From assembly GCA_029891345.1 (NCBI GenBank), contig CM057003.1, forward strand, positions 10,730,209 to 10,794,208: a stretch of DNA of 64,000 nucleotides, given 5' to 3'. This document shows, piece after piece, positions 43,611 to 55,439 of the stretch (its first letter is position 1; every line of letters starts with the position of its first letter). A program made the translations under genes and the position numbers. Under the pieces are notes generated by a model, which was not told the origin of the DNA, ran no database searches, and saw nothing but the letters and a program-made list of their open reading frames with translations. Source of the stretch: Dryococelus australis. Its lineage: Eukaryota; Arthropoda; Insecta; Phasmatodea; Phasmatidae.

Positions 43611-45109
43611 GGGACGATCCAGAACATTGTGGACAAGGAAACTGGTTGATTGAGAAAAAAAAGACACTGACTAAACGAGTGATGTTTTATAAACTGTTTA
43701 TAGAGACTGATTTTATTGCATTAATATGCATTACATGACGGGCAGTTATGTTAATATTAGCTGTGAATAGCAAGTGAGAGACATTAACGAATTGGAAATA
43801 TAATTTGAAATAATTATTAGCTCTTTTATTTACTTAAAACTTCCATCACTTAAAGAACTTTGTTACGCTGGAGGCTTGAAAAAAGGCAGGAACTTATTAA
43901 TAACTTATAAACATGTTCTTGACTTTTTACAACTATCAAATAACACTAACCAAAAACATTTTTAAGAACCTGTAAAATGTAAATTTTCTATAATTGTACA
44001 TTATCAGTAATTACTATGCATCCGAAATTATGATGCGTTAACGAAGAATTTCCGCAAAAGAGGTAAAGTTGAGCCTTAAAGCATAATAGTGACCATAGAG
44101 CTTGTGCACGCGATTAGACCAGTGTGATTACGAAACCTATTGATTCACAATTGCGCATAACAGGACACATGCATGTGAGGTCCCAATATAGTTTACAGTA
44201 ACATAATTACTTGTGCATATGCATTGTACAACAACAAATCAGAGTATATTAGAAAATGTATGCTGCAGGAACGAATAAACGTCGGAAGATACGAATTTAG
44301 TGGGAATAACAGGTGACAATTCACTAGCGTGAGGTTTTAAATATCATCCACATTTTTACGAACGCAATAACAAAGATTTTAAAGACAAGCAAATATGTCG
44401 ACACTTTTAAATTACTACCCATTTTCAACAGAATATCAGCTAATCCATTTTATGAAAGTCAAGAGCACCAGAACGTCATATTATTATTTACCAACGATGC
44501 CAAATACGTAAAACTCGTCGCAAATTTCGCTTTCGCGCGAGGTTTCCGGTTGTGTGCAATGTTATATTGTTGTGTCTTATACTCTGTGCCTATGTTATTT
44601 ATTGTGAACCAACTATTAGTGCATCTATTAACAATGGCATCCTCCTCGGCTCCGAAGCCCATCCTATCGTATCTTCAGCTTGGTTCACAATTGAAAGCAC
44701 AACACTAACCACAGAACGTGGGCCATGTGCATAAGAATTGACCGCAATGTTTTCGAACCTACTTATTCAAAACTGTGTGTAATAGGTCGTGTGCATAAGA
44801 GTTCGTAACATTATAAGTACACGAAAGAAACTGTTATGTGTTTCATTTCTTTTGCAGATACAGGGGCCAGCAACCAGTCCGAGCAGGGTTTAAAATTTTC
44901 AACGAAGTAGTTTTTTCTTTAATGGAAGAACAATTATACTGCAGAAACCAAGAAATGTCGCAATATATTAATTTCAGGGAAAGAACATGAGAGAGTTATC
45001 TAGCAGAGACTTTTAAATGCTATTCATATGTTAACGATCACAGAACCTAATATTTTAAAGAACAGCAAAATAGGAAAACAATTAAAATCACTGTTAGTTT
45101 TCCTAACAA
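43611..45109. other. Spacer between the two Polinton fossils
   Basis: About 1.5 kb of AT-rich DNA. A stretch at about 44515-44615 is similar, in direct orientation, to 62280-62365 on the far side of fossil A (shared TACTCTGTGCCTAT / TTCTCTGTGCTTAT phrase). No gene seen. Confidence 0.45.
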
Positions 45110-46597
45110 GTAGTAGTGGCGTGCAGGTTATAGATACAAATGCCTTTTACGATTGACCTAATTAATTTAATATCAAAGACTTAATTAAACTTATTGAAGG
45201 GGTTAATCAAAAAGGGTTAATCAAATTGAAATGGTTGAATTTTGGAAAGGGTAAAATTTAACGAAAGGGTTAAATTTATTGAAAGGGTTTAATGTATTGA
45301 AAGAGTTAATTATTTATTTTTTTGTGTTTGGTGCAAGAGTGTACCAAGGGTCTTCTTTCTTTCTTTGGAGAGCTCTGGTATGTCCTCACCTTGTGAGCTG
45401 TAGCACTGAATTGATATGTGACGTGTTGGGGACAGGGCATATGTATAGAGTTTTGTGCAAGAGTGGTCTAAGTGTAAATATTTTTGGGCTGTTAGTGATA
45501 TTGTTTGTAGATGGTGTTGATAGGTAGACGACTTTAAAAAGATAGTATTATTCCAAATGAATAACAGCATTGCACATGAGAATTTCAGAGTGTTTAAGCA
45601 ATTTCTACGTATGAATAAATTACACCCGTCCAATCACAAATTTCAAACGATCACAACTACATGAATAACAAGTGTGATTACGTGAGTGTCGAGTATGAAC
45701 TTATCACATAGAGAGATTAATTAGTCTACTCCGAGCTCTACATTAGAAATATAATTTACATTAGGGAAGTATAACGAATGAACACAACTACATGACTATA
45801 GCAATTACATGAGTCTCCAGTATGGAATTTACAACTTCTACTTACAATGAATAAAAAATGTCCCTAAAAATGAAACTGCTAACCAACACAATAACAAGAT
45901 GTATAGCACTAGTTGATGCCTTTCGCACATACCTTACACGTCTGTTTTCCTGTGAGATTGGTGAGATTTGTAATCCACACATTAAAAGAAAGTAATTGAT
46001 TAACATGCGTAATGAAATCGCAGTTCTCGCAAAGCACGTCTGTCTGGCTCGGAAGCTGGTGAAGGAATGAAGCAATCTTATGTCGAGAGCCTGACTATTT
46101 ATATGTGAAGTATAGTTCGAAGGCTGACAAGCAACTAAGGTTATAGCTACTCGGATATAGATGTGAATACGATTTACACACTAGTCATACGAATCCTGGA
46201 TTATATATAGAAAAAAATGTATCCTCACCAAGCCCTTTGTGCAGTTTAATTAGCGAAATGCAAAGAGAATGATTTAGCAATTCCAGTAAACACGGACAAA
46301 TAAAGATTTTCAGTTCGCATTTTGAATTTTAAACAGACACAATAGAAATTGCACCAGGAGCTCCGCTAAAACACATCTGTCCATCTCGGAGGTCAGTCAA
46401 TGAATGAGTGGATCATATACGTGCCCCTGCTTATAAGCTGTTGCATGTATCGCAGCCGAGTTTAAATTTATGGCTGACAGAACCTATTTCCCCACCAAGC
46501 TGGTATTAATGACTTGATTACACTAGCTGTCCTATAAGTACGTGAATGTATAAAATGGAATTATTGAAAAATAATGTATGTACTACAATTTTTAAAA
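45110..46597. repeat. Fossil A left terminal inverted repeat
   Basis: Reverse complement of 60645-62168. Shared landmarks: the TAATTTAATATCAAAGAC tip, the TTAACCCTTT-type minisatellite, GTTTGGTGCAAGAGTGTACC, TTAATTAGCGAAATGCAAAG, and CTTGAATGTATAAAA-type inner sequence. The arm has internal repeats ~335 bases apart (GTCTGTCTGGCTCGGAAG near 46038 and ATCTGTCCATCTCGGAGG near 46373). Confidence 0.87.
45160..45315. repeat. Tip minisatellite, left arm of fossil A
   Basis: About seven imperfect ~22-base units of AAAGGGTTAAATTTATTG at the tip of the terminal repeat; mirrored at 61951-62107. Tandem repeats near terminal-repeat tips are known in Polintons. Confidence 0.8.
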
Positions 46598-47829
46598 ATG
46601 AGTTTTCAATTATATTTTCTGAATTTTTTGTATAAAGTATGACTGTGTCATTTCACCCCCAGACATTGTGTTGATTCTTCAACTACAACTGTTGTAATCT
46701 TGATGCTGTGAAGGAAAAATACTTTTATTTTAAAGGTTGGCTCGACTCTTCCAGCTGTAGGACAGCGGAGAAGCATTGTGGTGTGATGCCAAGGGCTCTT
46801 TCTACCTGACCCTGAAAAGGTTTTTGTGTATAACTCTTAGTTTTGATAATTTCTCTAGGGTTCTTGACCAGCGCCCAGTAAAGTTTTCTCAACATATCCA
46901 AGCCTGCACCTTACGTTTCAAAATTCATTCCGATGTGTTCATTTCTCTTCATAATTTTTGCAAGTTCTAGTCAGCTCCTCAGAGTATGCTTGTTAAGATA
47001 TTTACAACAAAAATTGACACACTAAGACATTTTCAATCACACTATTTTACCAATTAAACAAATATATACAAAATAATTTTTGATATACTTTAAAATAATG
47101 TAACTTAAAGGCAGTTCATCAATGTCATTTTTAACAACAATCATCTTACGAAATAAAAGACACTTCATCAATAACATTTTATCAAAAACAAGACATTTTA
47201 TCAATTACATTTTACAATTTAAACTTGCAAACATTTCATCATACTTATTTACATCTGGAACCTACCACTATTATAACTACTATAACTACTGCTACACTAC
47301 TGCTGCTACTACTACTGTTTCAAAATTGTTTGCTACAGATTACAAGATCCAAAAAAATTTACAAAAAAATTGTTAACTACATAATATAAAGTATATAATA
47401 CAACAATCTAAAGATCGTCATTTTAAACGAAAATTATGTGTATATACATAATATTTACACATTCTTAAAGAGGTAATAATGACGAACATTTAAAACGTTA
47501 ATTTATTGTCTCATGTCAGGGTTATTTCCACACACACAGATATGACAGGGTGTAACACACTCCAACACATGCAGTTTCCTGTAGATGATTAGTCACACTG
47601 AGACTTTCTTCTTCTTATTATTTATTTAAGATATTTGTATTCTTGATACAGCTAGGCCTTATAGATAGGCAAACAGAGATCAGTAGCATTGAATGGTATC
47701 ACAATACATGTTGTAGACCATGTGGGCAGCAATAGTTAGTTGCGAAGTTGATCAAGGAATAGGAGGTGCATATGGTGTTGGCAGATGGACGTCATCGACA
47801 GTGTGGTGTCGTGGATGGGCTGCTTTTAT
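46598..47829. other. Fossil A, between left repeat and polymerase
   Basis: AT-rich. Short tandem phrases such as ACATTTTATCAA occur at 47120-47220, and a CTACTATAA/CTGCTACTA microsatellite at about 47270-47320. No protein similarity; the family's integrase, often found beside a terminal repeat, was not seen. Confidence 0.45.
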
Positions 47830-50800
47830 TGTGGTGTTGAAACTATTATAGGGAGGAAAATCAAACATTTTTTACTCAGGTATTCGATAGTGCCCACAAG
47901 GTAAGGTCTTCCGCAATGTACCAATTATCATCCATATCTGACAACACTACCTTGGTTACACATTCAGTGTAGACTTGATGAGCACGTGAACGGAACTGAT
48001 ATTGGGTCCCCAGAAACCTTGTGCAATATTCGAGACAATCTCGATATCCTCATACCTGAGTGACTATAACACATAAGTTTTACACCCTTCGCCTTACATA
48101 TGCATTGTTCAATCCCAACAATGTATGTTTAAAACTTGGGATGTAAACCCACATAGTGTGTGATGATGCACCCAGCACATTCATTTTACATCATCCTGGT
48201 ATGGCCTTTGTTCTCGTAAGGGAATCCTTGCAGGTTATCGAGTGCATAGTTAGATGTATCAAACTGTGCCTTTAAATATGAGGCAATTACTTATAGATAT
48301 CCTCACAAGCAAAAGAATATGCCATGAATCTGTGTCACAATAATGGAGGTGCAAGGCTGGCGGAAGAAATTTTGTATACATGTGCTGACAATAAAATTCG
48401 CAAAGAGTTGATATAGAAAGATCAAGAATGGCAACACCAGTGTACAAAGGTTTGTTGAATACAACAGAACTCGTTGACATCTCGATAAGGATCAAGTTTT
48501 CATCGATAATCTGTCCTGCCTGGAATGTTGGACATCGTATCAGCTCTGCAGTCCCATAGATTGTCATATCTCGAAACGACTCTGATATCTCTTCCCTGGT
48601 AGACATTCTGTAAGGTTTTTCCATAAATGGAATTATTCATAAACATGAAAAACTATTTTTCGAATTCGTTCGAGGCCTGGGCACTTTTCTCAATGTTAAA
48701 CTCGATGTACAGAGCCATCCAAGCCTTCTGCTCAAAGTGCAAAACGCGATGAACCGAGTCAAGTTAGGTCACATACACCAAGTACTGCCTCAATGTTTCC
48801 CCATGTATAACATATTTCTTTTGTGGTGCAGGTGTTAAAAGAAGTTTCTCAAGCAAACTGTTCGGGGTATGCCAATTTCTGTGGTCAGAGGCAGATCAGA
48901 TATTTTATCATGACTCTCCTCTGGAAAAGGCAGATCAACTTCAGTGAAAAAACTAGTGTCACCATAATTCACTGTGTTTGAAAAATCCCATGTTGAAAAC
49001 ACGTCAGCCTCAACACACCAAAATTGCCGATTGGAAGCTTTAATCACATTGTATGACTGTATAGCCTGTTGAGGTCGAAATAGCCTATATATTTCGATGC
49101 CACACTAGTGTTGTAGTCTTCACACTTGTAAATATTATTGACTTCCACCCTTCTGTTTGAAACCTGGGTAATGCCACCCCTAACCCCGTGTTCTACAAAA
49201 AGATACATGTCTGGGTCTGTCAACAGCTTAGCTATGCACCTGTCATCGACAATAAAGCATCCCATAAAAGAGATGGAGCTGTGACATACATGGTGGGGTC
49301 GACCGTAATGATCCAAACATACAGTCCTGAAAGTCTCAAAAACATCAGCCAGCAAACAAGTGTCCATATGTAAGAAATCAATGGCATACTACAGCAAGTT
49401 TATGCAGTTGAACACATCCCATGCGACTTGGGAATGAGCGTAGTCCTCATCGCTAATGCCTTCGCCTCTCATCACATTATGAAATGCATCCTTTGTTGGG
49501 AGTGACTTGCACACCAGACTGTCTGGCGACTTACAAAGTCATAAGGAAAAACTCCCTTCCATTTTTCCAATTCGAATTGGATGTTGTCTGGAAACATCTA
49601 GCAAGTGATACTCAAATGTGCTGCTAGCAACATGCCTGCCAAAGTTTCCAGAGTGGTGCTCATGATTTGGGTATGAATCAATAAATTGTAACTTGAAATA
49701 TTGTGCATTTGCATTGAAATCAATCCCATTGGGAATATGATTCGTACTAAATTTGTATTTTTCAAGGGTCATTCCAATCACTTGAATTTACCAGGGTTTT
49801 CGATTACCATGGTTCCATCGGGTTGTGGTGTGTGACGATCAGCCAGGGGCTTTATAAGAAAGTGAGCATCATAATTCTGCAGGTTATGAAAAACAGTGAC
49901 AATCTGTCTTTTGTGCAGTCTGAAATTCAAGTTGCACTTATTATGTGTGGGACCTCCGATTTCGCCTGTCAGATTTTCAAGGTTGACCACAATATCATCT
50001 GTGCCAAGCATTTTTTTAAAAATGTGATGTTTCTGAGCCACCTACCTAGCTTCATCAGCAGGGTTTTTTTTTTGCCTTATCGGAACAATGTCGCTGTACA
50101 TTCCTGCAACCCACTTTGTAAGTTCAAATAATTTATCAGCTAATTGGTACATACAATCTGCACCCACAAACTCAAAATAATTAGATAAACTTGGAGTGTA
50201 TGATCAGACCAACAAAATACTACAAGCATATGTAACATGTTGGTTGATGGTAGTTGTATTATTTGTTTCTTCATTAGGCAAGCAAGTGGACATGGGTTTC
50301 AGGCAACTTTCAACATCGCAATAGACGATAAAACCTAATCTTTACTGTTTGCTGTAATCTTTAAATTCCAAGTTCTTTTCGTTCTCAGTGGGGAAAGTAC
50401 TGCGAAGAGCCTTTTGTTACTGGCAAAGAATAGTGTGACTTGCGATATTCTCCTCACTTACAAAGTATTCGAGACAACTTTCGCAAAGAAATTATTTTAC
50501 GAGTATGTTTACTACCAACCAACCAGTACAAATTTCTAATACAGACAAAATTCAAATGAGCGACATTTCCACTCGCACAAATCGCACATGTTTGTAATGA
50601 CACACAGGAGAAATATGCATGGGAACTACAACTCCACCGAAATCGCAGGTTTCATCAATTATATTGCTATCTTTGTCCACCACAAAGTAGGCATTGATAG
50701 AAATAGAACTGTCCTGCTTGAACTTACGAATATCCTGTATGACTACAGGTATCGACAGGCCTTTGATATTCAAAAGTTCGAGAGGATGTGGATATGAAAA

Positions 50801-51590
50801 AGAATGACTAGCATTTTGTGTGGCTGGAAACAATAATGCAATTACGGCATAGTGGAAGCACATTCCCTCCGGGCAGTGTACATCGACACAAACTTTCCTA
50901 TTTGCAATAACTTTAGCAGTTTAGTGTGTGCAGCACCGACGGTTCAATGGCTGGTATGACTCACATGTACATCCATGATTGTCAATATTTGGAGACACCA
51001 GGCAGAACCACGTGCACTAAAATCCTCAAGCCTGTTGTTGGGATAAGCCATGATATAATCAACACAGATCAAACCAACATTGGATGAATGTAGAACAGGG
51101 AGTGCTTTGGTTTGGAAATAAAAGGTTCTGTACTGCCTTCCTCCACCATGAAGGATTTCAAATACTTACCTACTACAATAACTGAATTTCTAATAGGTTG
51201 AGGTGATGCCATTATTAAGGTTAATAAAGTGACCTTGCAACTTTGAACAACTAGAAAATTCTGCGGCCCTGTCAAGCCTATCATTAAGTATCTACACATC
51301 ATTTAGTCTTCCTGCGAACCCCATAGCCATGAGCTGGTACATCAGGTCTGGCAAAACTTCCACTGAGGCTGTGGACCTGGAAACAAGTTATTTTCTGGCT
51401 GCCTTTGTGAAGTATTGCTAATCAACTCGAAAGTCGGTTGTAAAACGATCTCAGCACTCTCCGAATCACAAGAATCTTCAGAGTCTGACAGAAATAAGCC
51501 ATGATTAAAAAGATCTACTTTCTCATGTTTGGGGGAAGTGGACAAGTTTTGACCTTTTGGTTTTGACAATCTCTCCGTAAGTGAATCCAT
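47830..51590 (-). pseudogene. Polinton DNA polymerase B remnant
   Basis: Family B, protein-primed-type DNA polymerase that would have copied the element. Landmarks on the - strand in order: an N-terminal domain phrase (NIKGLSIPVVIQDIRKF, SISINAYF); the Polinton-type GEIGGPTHNKCNLNFR; an Exo II region (FHNLQNYDAHFLIKPL); an Exo III region (DTCLLADVFETFR); a motif A region (YFDLNRLYSHTM) preceded by EHGVRGGI; a palm segment (NKPLYTGVAILDLS); motif C (YCDTDS); and a C-terminal segment (AQFDTSNYALDN) with a tail near 47.83 kb. The order is normal for the family, and total extent is near normal. Broken, with roughly ten or more interruptions; not functional. Confidence 0.92.
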
Positions 51591-52306
51591 GCTCGAATTG
51601 CTTAAGTAGAGATCGTCATCCAGTAGATTAACTCATGTCCATTTAGGCGAAGGAGATACTTTCTCGACAGCTTGCTGTATACTGTGTTTGCGATTCAGAA
51701 TATGAATTGTTTACATAAAGATCTTAAAGCAAAATGGCAATACTGGATCCCTTATGCTCGCCAATCTTACCTAACTAAACTCATGGAGCAAAAAGCATGG
51801 AAATTCTTCAGTAAACTGTCGCGGTCCACTCTGTGCATCACCATACAGCCACACTCCCATCCGACAATTTCCCCTTCTCCCCCGCTATTGCACACGCTGC
51901 ACCAGCGACTTCTCTGTAGCGTAAATTACCTGTCTGCAGCTCGGCTCCACTATACAACTCACCACAGTCCGCAACCTGTCTCATCTCATCTTTTTTTCAC
52001 AAGTTTTAAAACAAGTAGACTGTGTTTAGAACACAATAAATATTTTAAGCCCAGTATTAAGAATTGACTATTTTAAAATACTCTTTTTGAAAAATACTGT
52101 GAGTTACCGGGCATCGAAAAAATTGTATCACTATTAGATCATAAAAATTCATACTAGGGTACCCTGTAAAAATCATTTACACTTTGAAAACACTATACAT
52201 TGTCTAATAATGGTTTTGTTTTAAAATTTCGAGGGAGAAACACATCATATAATAATAGTAATAACAACAAAACAAAAACCTCTTAAATTAAATATTTAAA
52301 AAAAAT

Positions 52307-52830
52307 ACCTACAATCTGAAAAAGTCAATACCAAATCCACCCTGTCACATACATGTCAAAAACATTTCGTTCATTAGAAATACTCAGGGCTATTTTTCCA
52401 TCTTTTAATCATCCTTTGCCATCAACTAATCCTGAACAAGCTTGGGAGCTGAGATTATGCATCTTCCCCTGCTGCATTGAATGAGCGGCATAGCTCTCCT
52501 TTGTTTAAGCCATTCCATAATCCATTCCTCATATACGTAACATCCCTCACTTAAAAATGTCTTCCAAAATACATACAATCTAAAAATTAATACCCACTCC
52601 ACCCTGTCATATACACATCAAAAACATTTCATTCATTAGAAATACTCAAGGCTCATTTATCCATCTTTCAATCACCCATCACCAGTCAACTCATACTGAA
52701 CAAGCTTTGGAGCTGAGATTATGCATCCCCCCCTCATGTTTGGTATGAGAGGCATAGTTCTCCCTTGTTTTTAGCTTTTCCAGAGTTCATACCTCATACA
52801 TACAACATCCCTTCCTTAAACATCTCTTAT
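52307..52830. repeat. 264-bp tandem duplication in fossil A
   Basis: Two copies start at 52307 (ACCTACAATCTG) and 52571 (ACATACAATCTA). Shared: CCACCCTGTCA, ATTAGAAATACTCA, GAGCTGAGATTATGCATC, GGCATAG(C/T)TCTCC. About 15% different by eye. Confidence 0.85.
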
Positions 52831-53293
52831 AACTATATAAAAACTAACTAAAATTATATTGAAAACACAATTTTTTCCTTCACTTATACTTGCAGTCATA
52901 CTCCCAGTTTTCCTCAGAGTACTTTGTATTTTTATTCTAGATTATATTGAAATATATTTACAAGTATTTAACAGTTTAGAGAGGGCCTCAATCTAAGATA
53001 CTGTCTCGACTTATTTCCATAGTGCAATACTATGGCGGTACCGAGCATCTCTCTCTCTCTCTCTCTCTCTAAACTCTACTAAATGGCCTCTTAAATACAA
53101 GTCAACAATCCATCAAAAATTTATTCAAAACACAATTTTCCCCTTCACTCAATCACACATACACAAACCTACACACACTCACACATGCACTCACTTACAC
53201 ACAGTCATCCAAAAATAAGAATTAACATTAATTAAGGCTAAACATAAACAACTTACAGTTTAATGATACTAAATATGTGTTTAACTATTCTAC

Positions 53294-53540
53294 AGACTTG
53301 TTTGACGATTTTAAAGACCCATCATTCAGTTTGTTAAAATGTTTTATGATTCCAAAGACTTGTTTTACGATTTCAATTACCCATAATTCAATTTGCTAAA
53401 AAGTTTGATCAATTCTAAAGACCTGTTTTATGATTTCAGAGACCCATCATTCAATTCAGTAAAAAGTTTTACAATACTAAATACTTGTTTTAAGATTTCA
53501 AAGACCCATCATTCGATTTGTTAAAATGTTTCAGCGATTT
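53294..53540. repeat. 62-63-bp tandem repeat, four copies, in fossil A
   Basis: Units begin at about 53294, 53356, 53419 and 53481 (AGACTTGTTTTACGATTTCA...) and contain AGACCCATCATTCA(A/G)TTTGTTAAAA. Each unit differs by several bases. Confidence 0.85.
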
Positions 53541-54014
53541 TAAGAAAATGTCTTAGGAGTTTTAACAATTGATTAAAATATATAACGATTTTAAGATAAG
53601 TTTCTGAAAAACCTGGTCAAAATAAAAAAAATGTTTTAAATAAATTTTACAAAAAGTTTTGACAAAATACCAGAAAAGAATTAAAAACACCGAAATTAAC
53701 CACTTACATTAACTCTGGTAGCGAAGATGGTAGGCTTCGAATAAAACCTAAACTCAAGGTCAAGCTATATGAGAGCTACCCTGCCCAGGCAGCAGAAAGT
53801 CCGGGCTGTCTACTCCAGCAGCTGTGCGGTTGGACGAATTCCCAAGAAAGTGGGCGAATTCCCAAGAGGGTGGTAGAACAGGAAGCAAGGTTGAAGATCA
53901 TTCACACCACAACCCCATCGTGTCAGGTCCTGCTAGTGGAACAGACAATCGGTGTCCTTGAAAAGTGCAGACCGGTTCACAGACTGAGCATGACAGGGTG
54001 GCAGATGTTACCTC

Positions 54015-54067
54015 CATGAAGATCGATCAGCAAATAGTGAGCTGGGGTTTGGATGGGCCTATTTATA
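54015..54067 (-). promoter_or_regulatory. TATA-type promoter candidate in fossil A
   Basis: On the - strand GGGGTATAAATAGGCCC (TATAAATA at 54067-54060) lies about 45 bases before an ATG at 54017. That ATG opens a frame beginning MEVTSATLSCSVCEPVC of about 39 codons. A GC-flanked consensus TATA box is unusual in this AT-rich element. The gene it served is not identified. Confidence 0.35.
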
Positions 54068-54474
54068 CCCCACATCCCTCCCTTGTTAAAAAAATTAATA
54101 TTTTGTAGTTCACTATCGACATATATTAAACCTGCATATTACATAATAGAAATTGTTTTAACACATTTTCAAATCAAATTTAACACTTTTAAAAGGATAT
54201 TATGCAAAATTTCGAGTGTACATGTAAAAATACAACATGTATTTGTCCAGTTTTAAGCCAATAGATTTGTATTATGTTCTTATTTAACGATATCGTACAC
54301 AAATAATTGTTATTCCAAGACAAACCATTCACATTATCAGGTGAAATGAATTTAATACTTCATTTTCACACCCTAACACGAACAAACAATTACCAAGCTA
54401 TTTTATATATTCTTTATTTTTAATTATTTGTTTCATTCATTATTTCTTTTTAATGTGATATTGTTACAATCATA

Positions 54475-54725
54475 TCTAGCATGGGACTCTAACCCAGAAT
54501 CTATGTATTACAATCATACCTACTCATTACTGAAAGGCACATACTATATTATATTTTTACATAATCTTAGTGATACTCAAACCCAGCATATATCAACCAT
54601 TATTTACCCATAAATCAAACCCACAAACCATATATATATTAAAATTATGCATGCCTTATCCAGGATTCGAACCCAGAGTCTCCTTGTATAAACTGATCAC
54701 ACTACGGAGGCAGGCAACAATTTAC
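54475..54725 (-). repeat. Three B-box-like (tRNA-like) segments
   Basis: On the - strand, the copy at 54655-54720 reads GCCTCCGTAGTGTGATCAG (A-box-like), then CTCTGGGTTCGAATCCTGG (B box). Weaker copies of the B-box part lie near 54486 and 54573. Spacing is about 87-93 bases, so a tRNA-derived unit may have been tandemly repeated. Confidence 0.4.
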
Positions 54726-55439
54726 AGCTTATTTTTATGTATTAATTTTTTTCGAGCACTCATCTTTGCCTGATTCAAATATATCTCTAGTTGAATAGTT
54801 ATATATTGTGAAATAATAGTTTATTCCTTATATAATTTTTTTCCCTTTGCAACACCATTTCGTGTTAATGCAACCTACTTTTCTCTAAAATGTTCCTTTT
54901 AAGACATGTTTTTATAACTATTTTTCTTAGGAAAACAAGTACACTTTTTAAAAAAGAATAAGTTAAATAAATGTAAAAATTCATTTTAAAATGTAAATTC
55001 ATTGAGAAAATATACACAAACATATTATTAATTAACAAAACAAAAAATTCTATGTTTCAATAAATCATTTTAACACTGAAGAATCATAGAATGTATAAAG
55101 CATACACAAGTAACCACATGATGTTCCAAAACATAACATCAAACAATCAATTATAGGATGATTAAAAAATTTATGAACAACACTAACAAATGCAGGTTTC
55201 ACACAAAACATTGAACACTATCAAAATTTACGTAACATTTTTCTTTAAAACAAATATTTTTTATAAACAGATAGAAATTTCTGTGAACAAAGTTTACATG
55301 TATTTTTTAAATATTGGATCCAAATCCCCTTCTTGAACTCTGCTTTCAAGGAGAGAGCAGTTATTATGCCCTGGTTTTTAGCTATCTGTATGCACACAAA
55401 CATCTTTACAAGTCGAGACATGTAAAACAATGCTTTCAA
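54726..55439. other. Fossil A, AT-rich stretch, little seen
   Basis: AT-rich. On the - strand a short open segment at 55245-55439 (FVCIQIAKNQGIITALSL) may be the tail of the cysteine-rich block. Otherwise nothing recognised. Confidence 0.3.

Larger units (their letters stand above)
51591..54010. other. Fossil A, upstream of polymerase: repeats, unassigned frame
   Basis: A + strand open frame of 131 codons at 51672-52067 (YWIPYARQSYLTKLMEQKAW near its start) lies divergent to the polymerase; I do not recognise it. The rest is AT-rich with two tandem repeats (52307-52830 and 53294-53540, separate entries) and a (CT)n tract at 53047-53072. Confidence 0.35.
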
